From Epiperipatus broadwayi (taxonomy: Eukaryota > Onychophora > Udeonychophora > Euonychophora > Peripatidae): 64,000 nt of DNA. This document shows, one piece after another, positions 24,901-35,085 of this stretch; within the stretch, counting starts at the first letter, position 1, and each line of letters opens with the position of its first letter. Location of the stretch: NCBI GenBank assembly GCA_028023455.1, contig JAQFVV010000280.1, forward strand, positions 124,001 to 188,000, written 5' to 3'. Under the pieces are notes generated by a model. The model had not been told where the DNA came from. It was given only the letters and a program-made list of their open reading frames with translations, and did no database searches. A program made the position numbers and the translations under genes.

Positions 24901-25781
24901 ACTTATAGTTTAAATAGTAATTAACTCTTAAATTAGCTTGCAATGTTGATAGTTTATATTAAACTTCCTCTCAGTGTTATCTTTAGTACATTAATCCTTA
25001 AATTTTCCAAATACTTATCAAATTTTAGATGTTTGCACATATATATTGAAAATAATATTAACATGCAATCAATAGTCGGCAGGTTTAATCATTACACAAG
25101 CTCACACATGCTGACAATCATAAAACAAAGGTATATGCAGTGCATTGGATCCCACCATGAAAAGCAAAAATAAGGAGTGATAATAATTAGGCTGATAAGT
25201 AGCCTGCATTAGAAATGAAAAACACATGAAAGCATGGGGAATAATAAGCACTTTATCCAATGCAAAAATCAATAAGGACTCAAATTTCAAGTAGTAAATA
25301 AATTACTGGGTCGAACATATATTAATAACTTATATAAATGAACATGGGAAACAACATCACTTTATATCCTCTGCAAAAATATCAAGAACCTGCCTATCTA
25401 CTGCAGTAATCAGAAGAATAAATCATGGGTCCAAACATATAAAACTTTGCATGGCATATATAAGGGATCATTTTATATATTATCTCGCACACATAGCTAT
25501 TTCTTTAATTCAGATGCATATGACAAAGAACAACAAGCAACTGCCAACAATTTAAAAAGTTTAATGATATATATTAAAAACATATATGCACACATTATGT
25601 AAGTTAAATACAAATATATAATGATTTTAAAATCTCCATGGCATTATCGATAAAACTAGACACCATTTAAAAAATCAGTCTAGATCTTTTAAACTTACAT
25701 TTCTTTCTTTAAAACTTCTCTTTAGAAGTAACTTGGATTGTAAATAATAACACAAAAGTGGATGGGGAAAAAAAATACTCT
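24901..25781. other. AT-rich, nothing recognised
   Basis: Short open stretches on both strands (24,943-25,173; 25,290-25,102) show no domain and probably occur by chance. Confidence 0.5.
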
Positions 25782-25885
25782 GTATTGGTGGTCGAGAAGT
25801 CAGCGCGACTGCCTTGCACTTGCAGGCAGTTGCTCGGGTTGTGGGTTTGCGTCCCGGCCGATGCTATGACAATTAAAAAAAAAAA
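25782..25885 (+). repeat. tRNA-like SINE, copy 1
   Basis: An 83-nt tRNA-like body (25782-25864) is followed by TATGACAATT and an A run. It shares nearly the whole body with 38452-38528. It differs by a 6-nt tandem duplication (CTTGCA twice) in the anticodon loop and by decay in the B box (GGTTTGCGTCC). Flanks GGATGGGGAAAAA and GGACGGAAAAA on the two sides may be an imperfect target duplication. Confidence 0.7.
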
Positions 25886-25992
25886 TGGACGGAAAAACTT
25901 TAAGTGTCTTTCAAATGCTCTTTTTTTAAAAAACTTTACAAGGGAAAAATAAAGTTAGAAATAATTTGTTCAAATTATTGTGTGAAAATTAA

Positions 25993-27170
25993 CAACTGTC
26001 AACTACAATAGAGTTCTAAATAGAAACATTACTATAATATTACACACAAAATATATATAATAATGCATGAAAGATATAAAAAAATTATAAAAAAAATAAA
26101 AGTAGAAATATAAAATTACACCCTGTCTTATATATCATTGCTTACTGATAATGTCTTAATAACAGATCATGAGAAAAAATTTATGTTAAGTTCAGAGTGG
26201 AATTAGTAGGGGCTATTATTTTTTGAAAAAAAAGTGACATATATAAATGTGTATGTATGCAGTCATGTACATACTAGTTCTTGGGTCTTTTTTCTTGGTT
26301 TCATTAATCTGGTAGAGATTGTCTTGAAACTGCTTTATTAGCAGAAAAAATAACATTTCCCCTATGGTCTCTTCGATGGTAGTAGTTGGCTTATGTTGTC
26401 TTTCAGTTACCAAGTGAGGTTAAACATACAATGGCTGTAGTCTCATAATGGAGTTTGTTTTTTGGTGCTTTAGCAGCACATAATTTTAAACATGGTCACA
26501 GGAAAATCTGAATTTATTATATAGCAGGCAATGGTAAAATACAAGCAGAATCACTGGTCAAATTAGAATATAGAACTGACAGGAACAAAATGCAGAGTAG
26601 TGTGATTGGGTAGAGTAAATAATAATATAATTTTCAACTGGTCTATTTATAGTCCTAAATTCAATTGATAAGCACACTCAAGAAGTTTCTCAATTGGCAA
26701 ATCGGTGATTATACTTTTTAAACCCAGATAAGCCAGCAATTTTTAATTAATGGCTTTACTCAATTCTCAATTAGATCAATCTGAAATTTTACAGATAACA
26801 ATACTTTAAAATAAGGAGCAATACTTAATGAAAGAAAAAAATATATATTTTCTTAAAAGATTTAATTAATAAAATAATTAGGTACTGATAATAATTTTAG
26901 GGTTAAGTATTGTTTGTTCCTGTAGTATAAAATAAAATATATTTTATAGATTGATAGCAAATTTCAGCTACAAAATGCATATTCTTTTAATTTTTACAAC
27001 TCAATAAACTGAACCAACCTTATAAATATATTAATGTGTTCTCAATTATAAAATACAATGCATATCGGAAACAAAACTTAACATTAAGTTTGTGCTTGGT
27101 CAACATACAAATTTTCACTTAAGTTAAATATTGAGATAGAAAGATCCATTTCAATGTTTTCAGCACCTAA
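25993..27170. repeat. direct duplication, copy B (uninterrupted)
   Basis: The partner of copy A at 20,953-23,475, but without the 1,348-bp transposon. The point matching the insertion lies near 27,030 (AAATATATTAATG). Confidence 0.75.
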
Positions 27171-27338
27171 TCTCAAAAATTATACTGAGAAATAATGATC
27201 GCTTTTTTAAAATGTTATTCTGTTTATTTATTTATATAGAATATGTGTATTATACTATTTTTCTACAAATTAAAAAAAAAATCCAAAAATTGTTTAAAGT
27301 TAACCTTGTAAATGATATTGTCTATATAAAGCAACTTT
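27171..27338. other. AT-rich flank
   Basis: Short non-coding stretch between duplication copy B and the LINE; nothing recognised. Confidence 0.4.
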
Positions 27339-27632
27339 CATCACATGATTAACATTTCCTATGCTTACACAAGCTTTTAATACAATATATGATGATGATG
27401 TGATGTGATGTACTGTGGCTTCTCCTTAAACAAAGCCAAGAATATCTCAGCAATTATGCCCAGATAAACTGTTAGCCATTTCATTTTCCATTCCCCACTC
27501 TACATTTTCCTATATTCTGCTCCATTCCATTTCCACAAGATAATCTTTGTCAACTCTATGGCCTTTATATCTAAATCCCCCTTATCTTTTTCCAAACCCA
27601 GCATAAAAACCAATAATTCACTTTCTGTATAA

Positions 27633-27917
27633 TCACTTTTTTTCATATTTATTCTTCCATAACTTCATTATATGTAACCTTTCTATTTTCAAGCATTTAC
27701 ATTTAATTAACAAATGCCTAATATTTTTTATTCCTTCTTTACATAATTTACAAAATAAATCATCCATATTTTTCCATTTACATGTATATTCTCTTGTTGC
27801 TAAAGATCCCGTTCGAGCCTTAAACAATAAGCTACTTTCCTTACTATTATCATATATTAACTCGCACCTAATATTCTGTTTATTTCTATATATATTTAAA
27901 CACGTTTTACTCTCCAT
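27633..27917 (-). pseudogene. LINE C-terminal zinc-knuckle region
   Basis: A 94-residue open stretch carries LLFKARTGSLATREYTC and then CKLCKEGIKNIRHLLIKC, a C-x2-C-x9-H-x4-C knuckle found at the C-terminus of many LINE ORF2 proteins. The plus-strand copy has lost this knuckle through a short deletion near 34,720, so this copy is the better witness of the domain. It belongs to the same element as 28,527-29,400; the sequence between carries stops. Confidence 0.75.
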
Positions 27918-28526
27918 ACTATTTCTCCATCTCTCTAAATCCCTATTTTTTATTAATAAATCTATTCTTTTATCTCATTCCTTACTACTATAACACTCAA
28001 CAATCCTCTTAACACAACCATCCCATCTTTTGTACAAATATACTGATATAAATTCTTTATCCAAATCTTTTGCATACCGCATTACCTTTCTCACTCATTT
28101 TGTTACCTACCCTTCACTCATAATCCAATTAAATACTATTTTGGCTATTCTTTTATTATCCATAAACTGCAATCTACCAAACATTTTCATTTTACTTTGT
28201 GCATCTCTCATATGAAAACTTGACCATCCCATTTCTCCTTGAATTGCCTCCTTTGCTGTCCATATATCTGCATCCAATGCATGTCTTCCTACTTCCCTTT
28301 GAACTTTTTCTAAATAATCTAATACCCTTTACTAACACATACACATCATTACCATATGTTAACCCTGCTACTGCAACTCCTATATAATTTTAGCTACATA
28401 TTTATTATATGAAAACACTGTTAATTTCTTTATCAATCCCTTTTCTTTACTTCATTTATCAATTTTTTTTCCCATTCATCCAAATAATTTTTCTGATTAC
28501 TTAAAATAATTTCCAAATAACTATAT

Positions 28527-29400
28527 CTATTCACCACACTTAATATCTCCCAATAAAAATTCTACATCTTCTATTTTTCCAGTATTAACCATCATTATAT
28601 TTAATTTTTCTTCACTAAATTTAATCCCCATTTCTTTACCCACCTTGCACATGTCATCAGCATAACTTCCATATCTTCTCTTCTTTCTGCACACAAAAAA
28701 AATTTTCGCAAAAAAGACTCGACAAAATATATACTCTCTTACCACCTATATACGGTATCTCTATCCCTCTTCCTAATTTTTCTATTGCTCTTTCCATTTC
28801 ATTTAAATATAACACAAACAAAATAGGTGACATAGGGAATCCTTGCCTTAGTCCCACCCCATTTTTAATTTTAACTGATTCAATATTCCCTAATTGATAT
28901 ATATAAATTATTTTCATAAAATTTCTTAATAATATCCACTAAAGCTTCATCCATTTCCAAATTTGCTAAACTTATCCATAATCTATTTCTATTTACTCTA
29001 CCATATGCCTTATCTATATCTATAAAACTCATATGTAACTGTTTACCTGAATTTCTATTCCTATCCATAAATTGTGTAACTACAAATAAACTATTTCCTA
29101 TATGCCTATTTAATCTAAAACCTTGCATTTTCCCCAATATATTATTCCCTTCCATCCATTTTACAACTCTTCTAGCCACTATATATGAGAAAACTTTATA
29201 TAAAACTGATGTTACCACTATTGGTCTATAATTATTTAACTTTCTATGATCCTTACCCTTTCCTTTAAATAATAATCTTACTCTTGTATTACTCCAACTA
29301 CTGGGAAAAACTCTATTCTGTGTCATCTTATTAAAACAAGATAATAACTTTACTTTTGTCCTATAGCCTAAATTCATCACCATCTCTGCTTCCCATCCAT
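28527..29400 (-). pseudogene. LINE reverse transcriptase remnant (deletion derivative)
   Basis: From 29,383 downward: VFPSSWSNTRVRLLFKGKGKD and LNNYRPIVVTS (fingers), SFIDIDKAYGRVNR (motif A with Asp in FID), GVGLRQGFPMSPILFVLYL (motif B), then SSLFFAKIFF where the catalytic box should be. Compared with the usual F/Y-ADD, the box is one codon short and its remaining Asp is changed to Lys. An additional T after it shifts the frame relative to the plus copy. Three open pieces (29,383-28,880; 28,917-28,657; 28,745-28,527) cover it in different frames. The closest relative is the plus-strand copy at 33,100-34,366. Confidence 0.85.
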
Positions 29401-29424
29401 CTAAACCTCTTGCCTTTCCACTTT

Positions 29425-30139
29425 TCCATACAGTAGTGCCATCTAGTGCAAGCCTTAGTAATCAATGGATGCATGAAGTTTTGTGCATAAAATCCCTATC
29501 TAATGCCTACTCATCTATTATCTCCAGACTAGTTTCTAGCTTGTGGATTTCATCATTGAGTCTTGGACCTAAGAGCATTGCATCTAGATCTTATGATTTA
29601 ATGCAACCCTTGAGCATCCACTTTTTATCTTTTTAGTTAATTATAAAGCTATGATCCCAAGATAAAAACACTACATTTTTAATCCAAACTCATTTGCTTG
29701 TATAATCAATAATATAGATCTGAATCCAGTTCCATATCTATGCATTTTGGAATCTTTGTTTTTTTAAAAAAATCTCACAGTCACCATCATTCCATGAACA
29801 GAATTAGTATAAAATCACTAAAACATCACATGTCTACCATTTTCTATGCTTATGCAAGCTATTAATACAGGAGCACTCTCCATACAAAAATTGTTTCTTT
29901 TCTTAAACTCATAGCTTTATATTTGACTAAATAAGTAAAAGATAGCTGCTGAATGTTTGCATTAGATCCTAAGATCTAGATGCAATGCTCTTAGATCCAA
30001 GGCTCCTCATTGATAAAGACCACAAGCTAGAAACTGATCTGATGCTATTTGATGAGTAGGCACTAAGATAGGGATTTTATGTACAAATCTTGCATCCTTT
30101 GCTTACTAAAACTTACACTAGGTGGCACTACTGTATGGA
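29425..30139. repeat. 232-bp inverted repeat: LINE 5' segments head to head
   Basis: 29,425-29,656 is an inverted, diverged copy of about 29,908-30,139 (shared: ATAAAGCTATGA, GATCTAGATGCAATGCTCTTAG, GCACTACTGTATGGA, read on opposite strands), with a 251-bp loop. Each arm is the 5' segment of one of the two divergent LINE copies and probably carries their internal promoter (inference). Confidence 0.75.
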
Positions 30140-30904
30140 GAATTTGTTACTTTCATGAGTATATGATTGATCATCTGAGAGCATCGCTATAAAGACTAAT
30201 TATTGTGTATGAAAGTATAAATTGTGGTCAAGAGAGTGAGTTATTTGAAAGATTGAAAATTGTTTTGTTTAATTGTTTGAAAGGTTTTCGTTCTCCATTT
30301 TAGGTATAGAAGTTTTATAAAAAAAAAAGTATTTTTGTTGAATATGTGTTAGTTGTATGGATATTTATAACAAAGTTGTATGTAAGATTAATTCGTTTTT
30401 AGCTTAGTTTGTTACTGAAGGTTTTTTAAACTTTAAAACAGTCATTTATTTTGAGAAAAAAGGTAAATTTTGGGAGGCCTAAGGTTAAAAAACATGTTAT
30501 AGTTTGATTGGTTTTGAAAGAAAGTAAAATTTTTTATTCTTCAATGTAAGGGGGTTTGAAGAATAGTAGAGGTATTATAAAGTCAAATATAGAATAGGTA
30601 ACCTGGAAAATAAGAATATGGATTGCATTTGTATTACACACTGCATATATAATTGGCAGAAAGGAATTAGAAATGCTCTGGTAGAGTGTACAGTGTGTGC
30701 TGAGGTTATCACTTGAAATGTTTGAATAAGAATAGGAATGATTTAATAGCTTTCTGATTATGTAGTCGGTGTGTAAATGTGATAAAAGAGATGAGAAAGT
30801 GATTTCTAAGTGTAGGTAGTTTAAAGAGAAAGTCAGGGGAAAGGGAACAAAATGTAGTTAATGAAGATAGGACAGAGTGTAGGTTTAGTGGAGTCTCAGG
30901 AGAT

Positions 30905-31581
30905 ATGGGTGGAGAAAGTAGTAGTGCAATTGAGATGGTTAGCGAGAAAACAAGTAAGACAGAGGAAGAAGTGAAGGATGTAAAATTAAAATTGTTAGAG
31001 ATAAAGTGTAAGCAGATAAAGGAATTATTGAGTAGGAATGATAAGGAAGAAATAGATAAGGAGGTCCAGAAGATGGTAGAAAATGTTACAGATGGACTAG
31101 AGAAAGTAGACTATGGGACAGTATTGATTGGAGATTCACTAATTAGAGAATGTGGGGATATAATTGCAAAAAAAAATGTTTGCCTGGAGCTAGAACTAGG
31201 GATGTGACAGATAAAGTAAAAAAGCAAGATAGCAGAGATGTGAATGTTATGGTAGGGACTAATAATTTGTCAGAGCCATCAGAGAGAGTAATGAATGAGT
31301 ACATAAAATTGATTAGGGATTTCAGCAAGATTAAAGGAAGAGTAGGGGTAGTTGGATTATTACCAAGATTTGACAAGAGGCATTTGTTAGATAGGGCAGG
31401 TTCTATAAATGAGAGATTGAGAAAATTGTGTGAGAGAAATAATGTTATGTTTGTGGATGTATGGGATTGGTTTATTGGAAAGAGGGAGTTATATAGCAAA
31501 GATGGATTGCACTTAGGAAAACAAGGAAGTGAAGTTTTAGGAAGTCTGATGTTTAAAGAATATAATTCGGGAAACTTTTAA
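30905..31581 (+). pseudogene. LINE ORF1: coiled coil plus SGNH-hydrolase (esterase) domain
   Basis: The N-terminal part is Lys/Glu-rich with heptad-like spacing (residues about 10-75), a likely coiled coil. YGTVLIGDSLIRECG follows, with the nucleophile block GDS. After a frame change the esterase continues with PGARTRDV, VGTNNL (Asn block) and DGLHLGKQG (Asp/His block). These are the four conserved blocks of the SGNH family used as ORF1 by CR1-type LINEs. The frame breaks in a run of nine A at about 31,167-31,175, where two overlapping open stretches (30,905-31,207 and 31,150-31,581) meet; a one-base indel is the simplest explanation. All catalytic blocks remain visible. Confidence 0.8.
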
Positions 31582-31789
31582 AGGGGGGTGGGCTTTTAAA
31601 TTGTAGTATTATCAAAAAGAAGAATGGATGGGATATAAGAAATAAGCAAAAGATAGTTGATTTAGATATAAGTGTAGATGTGGAGAGGAAATGGATCTGT
31701 AAGATTAATGGTAAGAAAGTTTTGTATAAATGTAATGGAGAAGAAAGAATCAAAAGAATTTATAAAAGAGTAGTTAGGAAAGAAGAAAT

Positions 31790-32410
31790 TGTTAAAATTG
31801 GGTATTTGAATATGCAAAGTAGTGAGGCTGGAATTAAACAAATGAATTGAAAATGAAGAGCTTGAGGTATTAGCAGTAGTGGAAATACATCAAAGAGAAG
31901 AAGAAGAACCTATTTTGGAAGATTTTGTATGGCAGGGTATAAATAGAAAAGAAAAAGGGGTGGTGGTATAGGTGTTATATCAAAAAAAATTTAATATTGT
32001 TAAATGCCAATAACATTTATGGTTTGAAATAAAGTTGGGTAGACAAGATTGGATGGTGGCTATAGTTTATATAGCCACTGGAGATAGTCAAACTATAGTG
32101 GAGTGGAACAGTAGTATATATGAATGCCTAGTTAAGGATATACAGAGGTTTAAAAAAGGGGAAGAGAATAATGGTTATAAGGGATATGAATGAACAAATT
32201 GAAGAAATTGATGATGTAGATAATAAGAATGGTCAGTATTTGAAGGAATTTTGTCAGAGTGAATTTGAGCACTGGGAATTTATCAAATATATATGAGGTA
32301 CAATACACATGGTCTAGAAATAATATATTTCACACAATAGATTATGTATTGGTAGAGAAAGAGGGAATAAATAAAATATGGAAAATTAAGGTGTTTGATA
32401 ATGAAGAGAG
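31790..32410 (+). pseudogene. LINE apurinic-type endonuclease remnant
   Basis: The start VKIGYLNMQS (31,795-31,825) fits the first strand of the exo/endonuclease/phosphatase fold. The end YTWSRNNIFHTIDYVLVEK (32,300-32,355) fits the TW-x(n)-IDYVLV block that closes it. Between them the frame is broken by many stops and at least one frameshift (near 31,980). It lies between ORF1 and RT, as expected. In its intact form the domain would nick DNA for target-primed reverse transcription. Confidence 0.7.
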
Positions 32411-33099
32411 TGTGTAATAATGATCATAACTTTATTGTAATAGAAATGATTAGTAATGTGATGGAGAATAAAAATAAAAGTAGAAATAATAGTGAAAGAT
32501 GTGGATGAAGAGTTAATGATAAGAATAAGTTGGAAGAGTGTAAAATACATGTTGAAGAAGCCATGAAACAGTTGATTGGGGATGAGCATAAGGACTGGTG
32601 TTGTGAAATAGAAAAAGTGGCAAATAGGGTTTTAGTTGAGAATAGGCAGAAGAATAAAAGTAATAAAAAATGAGAGTAAAAGTGTAAAAGAGAGAAAGAA
32701 GCATGCTGAGAATATAAGTTTGCTATTGAGAACAAAGAAAGTGAAAAAGATATTAATGCTAAATGGGGAAAGTACTTAGAAAAAAAGAAGTTGGTTAAAA
32801 TGAATAATTATAGAGAGAGGATGAAGTTGAATAGTAAGAGGCTATTAATAAAAGTGGAAGAGATGGGAGTAAAAATTTTGGAATTAAATTAAAAGGAGAA
32901 ATGTAGGGGAGAGAGAGATAGTATTAATAGATGATGAGGGAAGAGAGTGTAGCTCTAGAGAAGAATTAGAGAGAATCTTAAATAGATATGTAATGGATAT
33001 AGAAAAGATGTTAGATGTGAAGGACTTAGTGATAGAAAACATGAAAGCATTTAGCAATGGGAATATTAGGATTTACAAAAAATGAACTAAATGAGGCAG

Positions 33100-34366
33100 G
33101 GAAGTGATTGGAAAGTGAAAAGGCAAGAGGTTAAGATGGATGGGCAGCAGAGATGGTAATGAATTTAGGGCATAGAACAAAAGTAAAGCTATTAATCATA
33201 TTTTAATAAGATGGCACAGAAGAGTTTTTTTGGGTAGTTGGAGTAATACAAAAGTGAGATTATTATTTAAAGGAAAAGATAAGGATCATAGAAAGTTAAA
33301 TAATTATAGACCAATAGTGGTAACATCAATTTTATATAAATTTTTCTCATATATGGTGGCTGGGAGAATTATAAAATGGATGGAAGAGAATAATGTAGTG
33401 TGGAAAATGCAAGGAGGTTTTAAGTCAGATAGACATATAGGAGATAGTTTATTTGTAATTACACAACTTATGGATATAAATAGGAATTCAGGTAGATCAT
33501 TATATATGAGTTTTATAGATACAGAGAAGGCATATGATACAGTAAATAGAAATAGATTATGGGTAAGTTCAGAAAATTTGGGAATGGATGAAGTTTTAAT
33601 AAATGTTATTAAGAAATGATATAAAAATAATTATTATACTTATCAATTAGGGGATATAGAATCAGTTAAAGTTAAAAATGGGGTGGGACTAAGGCAAGGA
33701 TGTCCTATGTCACCTATTTTGTTTTTGTTGTATTTGAGTAAAATGGAGAAAGCAATAGAAAGACTGGGAAGAGGGATAGAGATACCATTAATAGATGGCA
33801 AGGGAATATATACTTTGTCAGGTCTTTTTTTTGCGGATATCTTTTTGTGTGCAGAAAGAAAAGAAGATATGGACGCTATGCTGAGGACATGTGCAAATGT
33901 GGGTAAAGAGATGGGGATTAAATTTAATGGGAAAAAATCAAATATAATGATGGTTAATATTGGGGAAAGAGAAGATGTAGAATTTTTGTTGGGGGATATA
34001 AAGTTAAGTGTGGTGGATATATATAGTTATTTGGGAATCATCTTAAGTAATCAAGAAAATTGCTTGAATGAATGGGAGAAAAACTTGGTAAATGAAGCAA
34101 AGAAAAGAGAGAGTTTGGTAAAGAAATTAACAGTGTTTTCATATAATAAATATGATGTAGATAGACTTGTATGGAAAGGAGTTGCAATAGCAGGGTTAAC
34201 ATATAGTAATGATGTGTTATGTGTTAGTAAAGGAGTATTAGATTACTTAGAGAAAGTACAAACGGAAGTAGGAAGATATGCATTAGCTGCAGAGGTGTGG
34301 ACAACAAAGGAGGCAATTCAAGGAGAAATGGGATGGTCAAGTCTTTATATGAGATGCAAAAATTAA
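33100..34366 (+). pseudogene. LINE reverse transcriptase remnant
   Basis: SWSNTKVRLLFKGKDKD, LNNYRPIVVTS (fingers) and SFIDTEKAYDTVNRNR (motif A) lie in one open stretch (33,230-33,619). A stop near 33,617 separates it from GVGLRQGCPMSPILFLLYL (motif B) and the second stretch (33,683-34,366). Its catalytic region reads LFFADIFLCAE: one Asp codon shorter than the normal F/Y-ADD box. The thumb follows (WKGVAIAGLTYSN, EAIQGEMGWSS), a pattern well known from arthropod LINEs. The missing Asp is shared with the minus copy, so the loss may predate both insertions. Confidence 0.85.
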
Positions 34367-35060
34367 AATGAAAATGTTTGGTAGGTTGCAGTTTATAAAT
34401 AATAAAAGAATAGCCAAAATAGTATTTAATTGGGTTATGTGTAAAGGACAGGCAACAAGATGGGTGAGAAAGATAATGCGGTATGCAAAAGATTTAGATA
34501 AAGAATTTATATCAGTATACTTATATAAAAGGTGGAATGATTGTGTTAGGAGGATTGGCTGTTATAGTGGTAAGGAATAGGATAAAAGAATAGATGCATT
34601 AATAAAGAATAGGGAGTTGGAGAGATGGAGAACTAGTATGGAGAGTAAAAAGAGTTTAAATATATATAGAAGTAAACAGAACATTGGTGAGTTAATTTGT
34701 GGTATTAGTAAGGAAAGTAAACAATAAACTACTTAAGGAAGGTATAAAAAATATTAGGCATCTGTTGATTGAAGGTAAATGCTTGAAAGCAGAAAGGGTA
34801 CAAATAATGAAGTTATGGGAGAATAAATATGAACAAACCTGATTATGCAGAAAGTGGGTTATTGGTTTTTATGCTGGGTTTGGGAAAAGATAAAGGGAAT
34901 TTAGATATAAAGATCATAGAGTTGACAAAGATTATGTTGTGGAAATGGAGTGGAGAAGATTATGGGAAAGTGTAGGTTTGGGAAATGGAAGGGAAAGGTA
35001 AAATGGCTAACAGGTTTCTTTGAGCAGAGTTGCTGAGAGATTCCTGACAACATTTAAGAA
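34367..35060 (+). pseudogene. LINE ORF2 C-terminal tail
   Basis: Open to about 34,580 (MFGRLQFINNKRIAKIVF), then broken. NIRHLLIEGKCLK near 34,760 corresponds to the second half of the zinc knuckle seen at 27,633-27,917; the CxxC half is deleted here. Confidence 0.65.
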
Positions 35061-35085
35061 GTCACAGTGCATCACATACTGTATA

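Larger units (their letters stand above)
27386..29656 (-). mobile_element. CR1-like LINE, internal-deletion derivative
   Basis: In element orientation, this copy keeps a roughly 230-bp 5' segment (29,656-29,425), jumps directly to the region just before RT, and continues to a 3' end in a CATCA/ATC microsatellite at about 27,391-27,410. About 3 kb present in the plus-strand copy (5' UTR, ORF1, endonuclease; 30,140-33,109) is missing. The junction has GGA at both edges. A 46-bp near-identical sequence at 27,339-27,384 and 29,824-29,869, direct to each other, could be an old target-site duplication. Multiple stops make it non-functional. Confidence 0.8.
30140..35085 (+). mobile_element. CR1-like LINE, near full-length but decayed
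   Basis: Following the 5' segment there are a UTR, ORF1 (30,905-31,581), AP-type endonuclease (about 31,790-32,410), RT (33,220-34,366) and a C-terminal tail to about 35,060. The 3' end CACAGTGCATCACATACTG matches that of the minus copy. The layout and the SGNH-hydrolase ORF1 fit the CR1 group of LINEs. Indels and stops occur throughout. Confidence 0.8.

Noticed and set aside
25782-25864. Functional tRNA gene
   Set aside because: B box decayed, anticodon loop enlarged, variable arm does not suit the UGC anticodon, and both copies have an A tail outside the body: retroposon, not gene.
31167-31175. Programmed frameshift at the A9 run in LINE ORF1
   Set aside because: The element carries many other breaks, so a simple one-base indel in a homopolymer is more likely.
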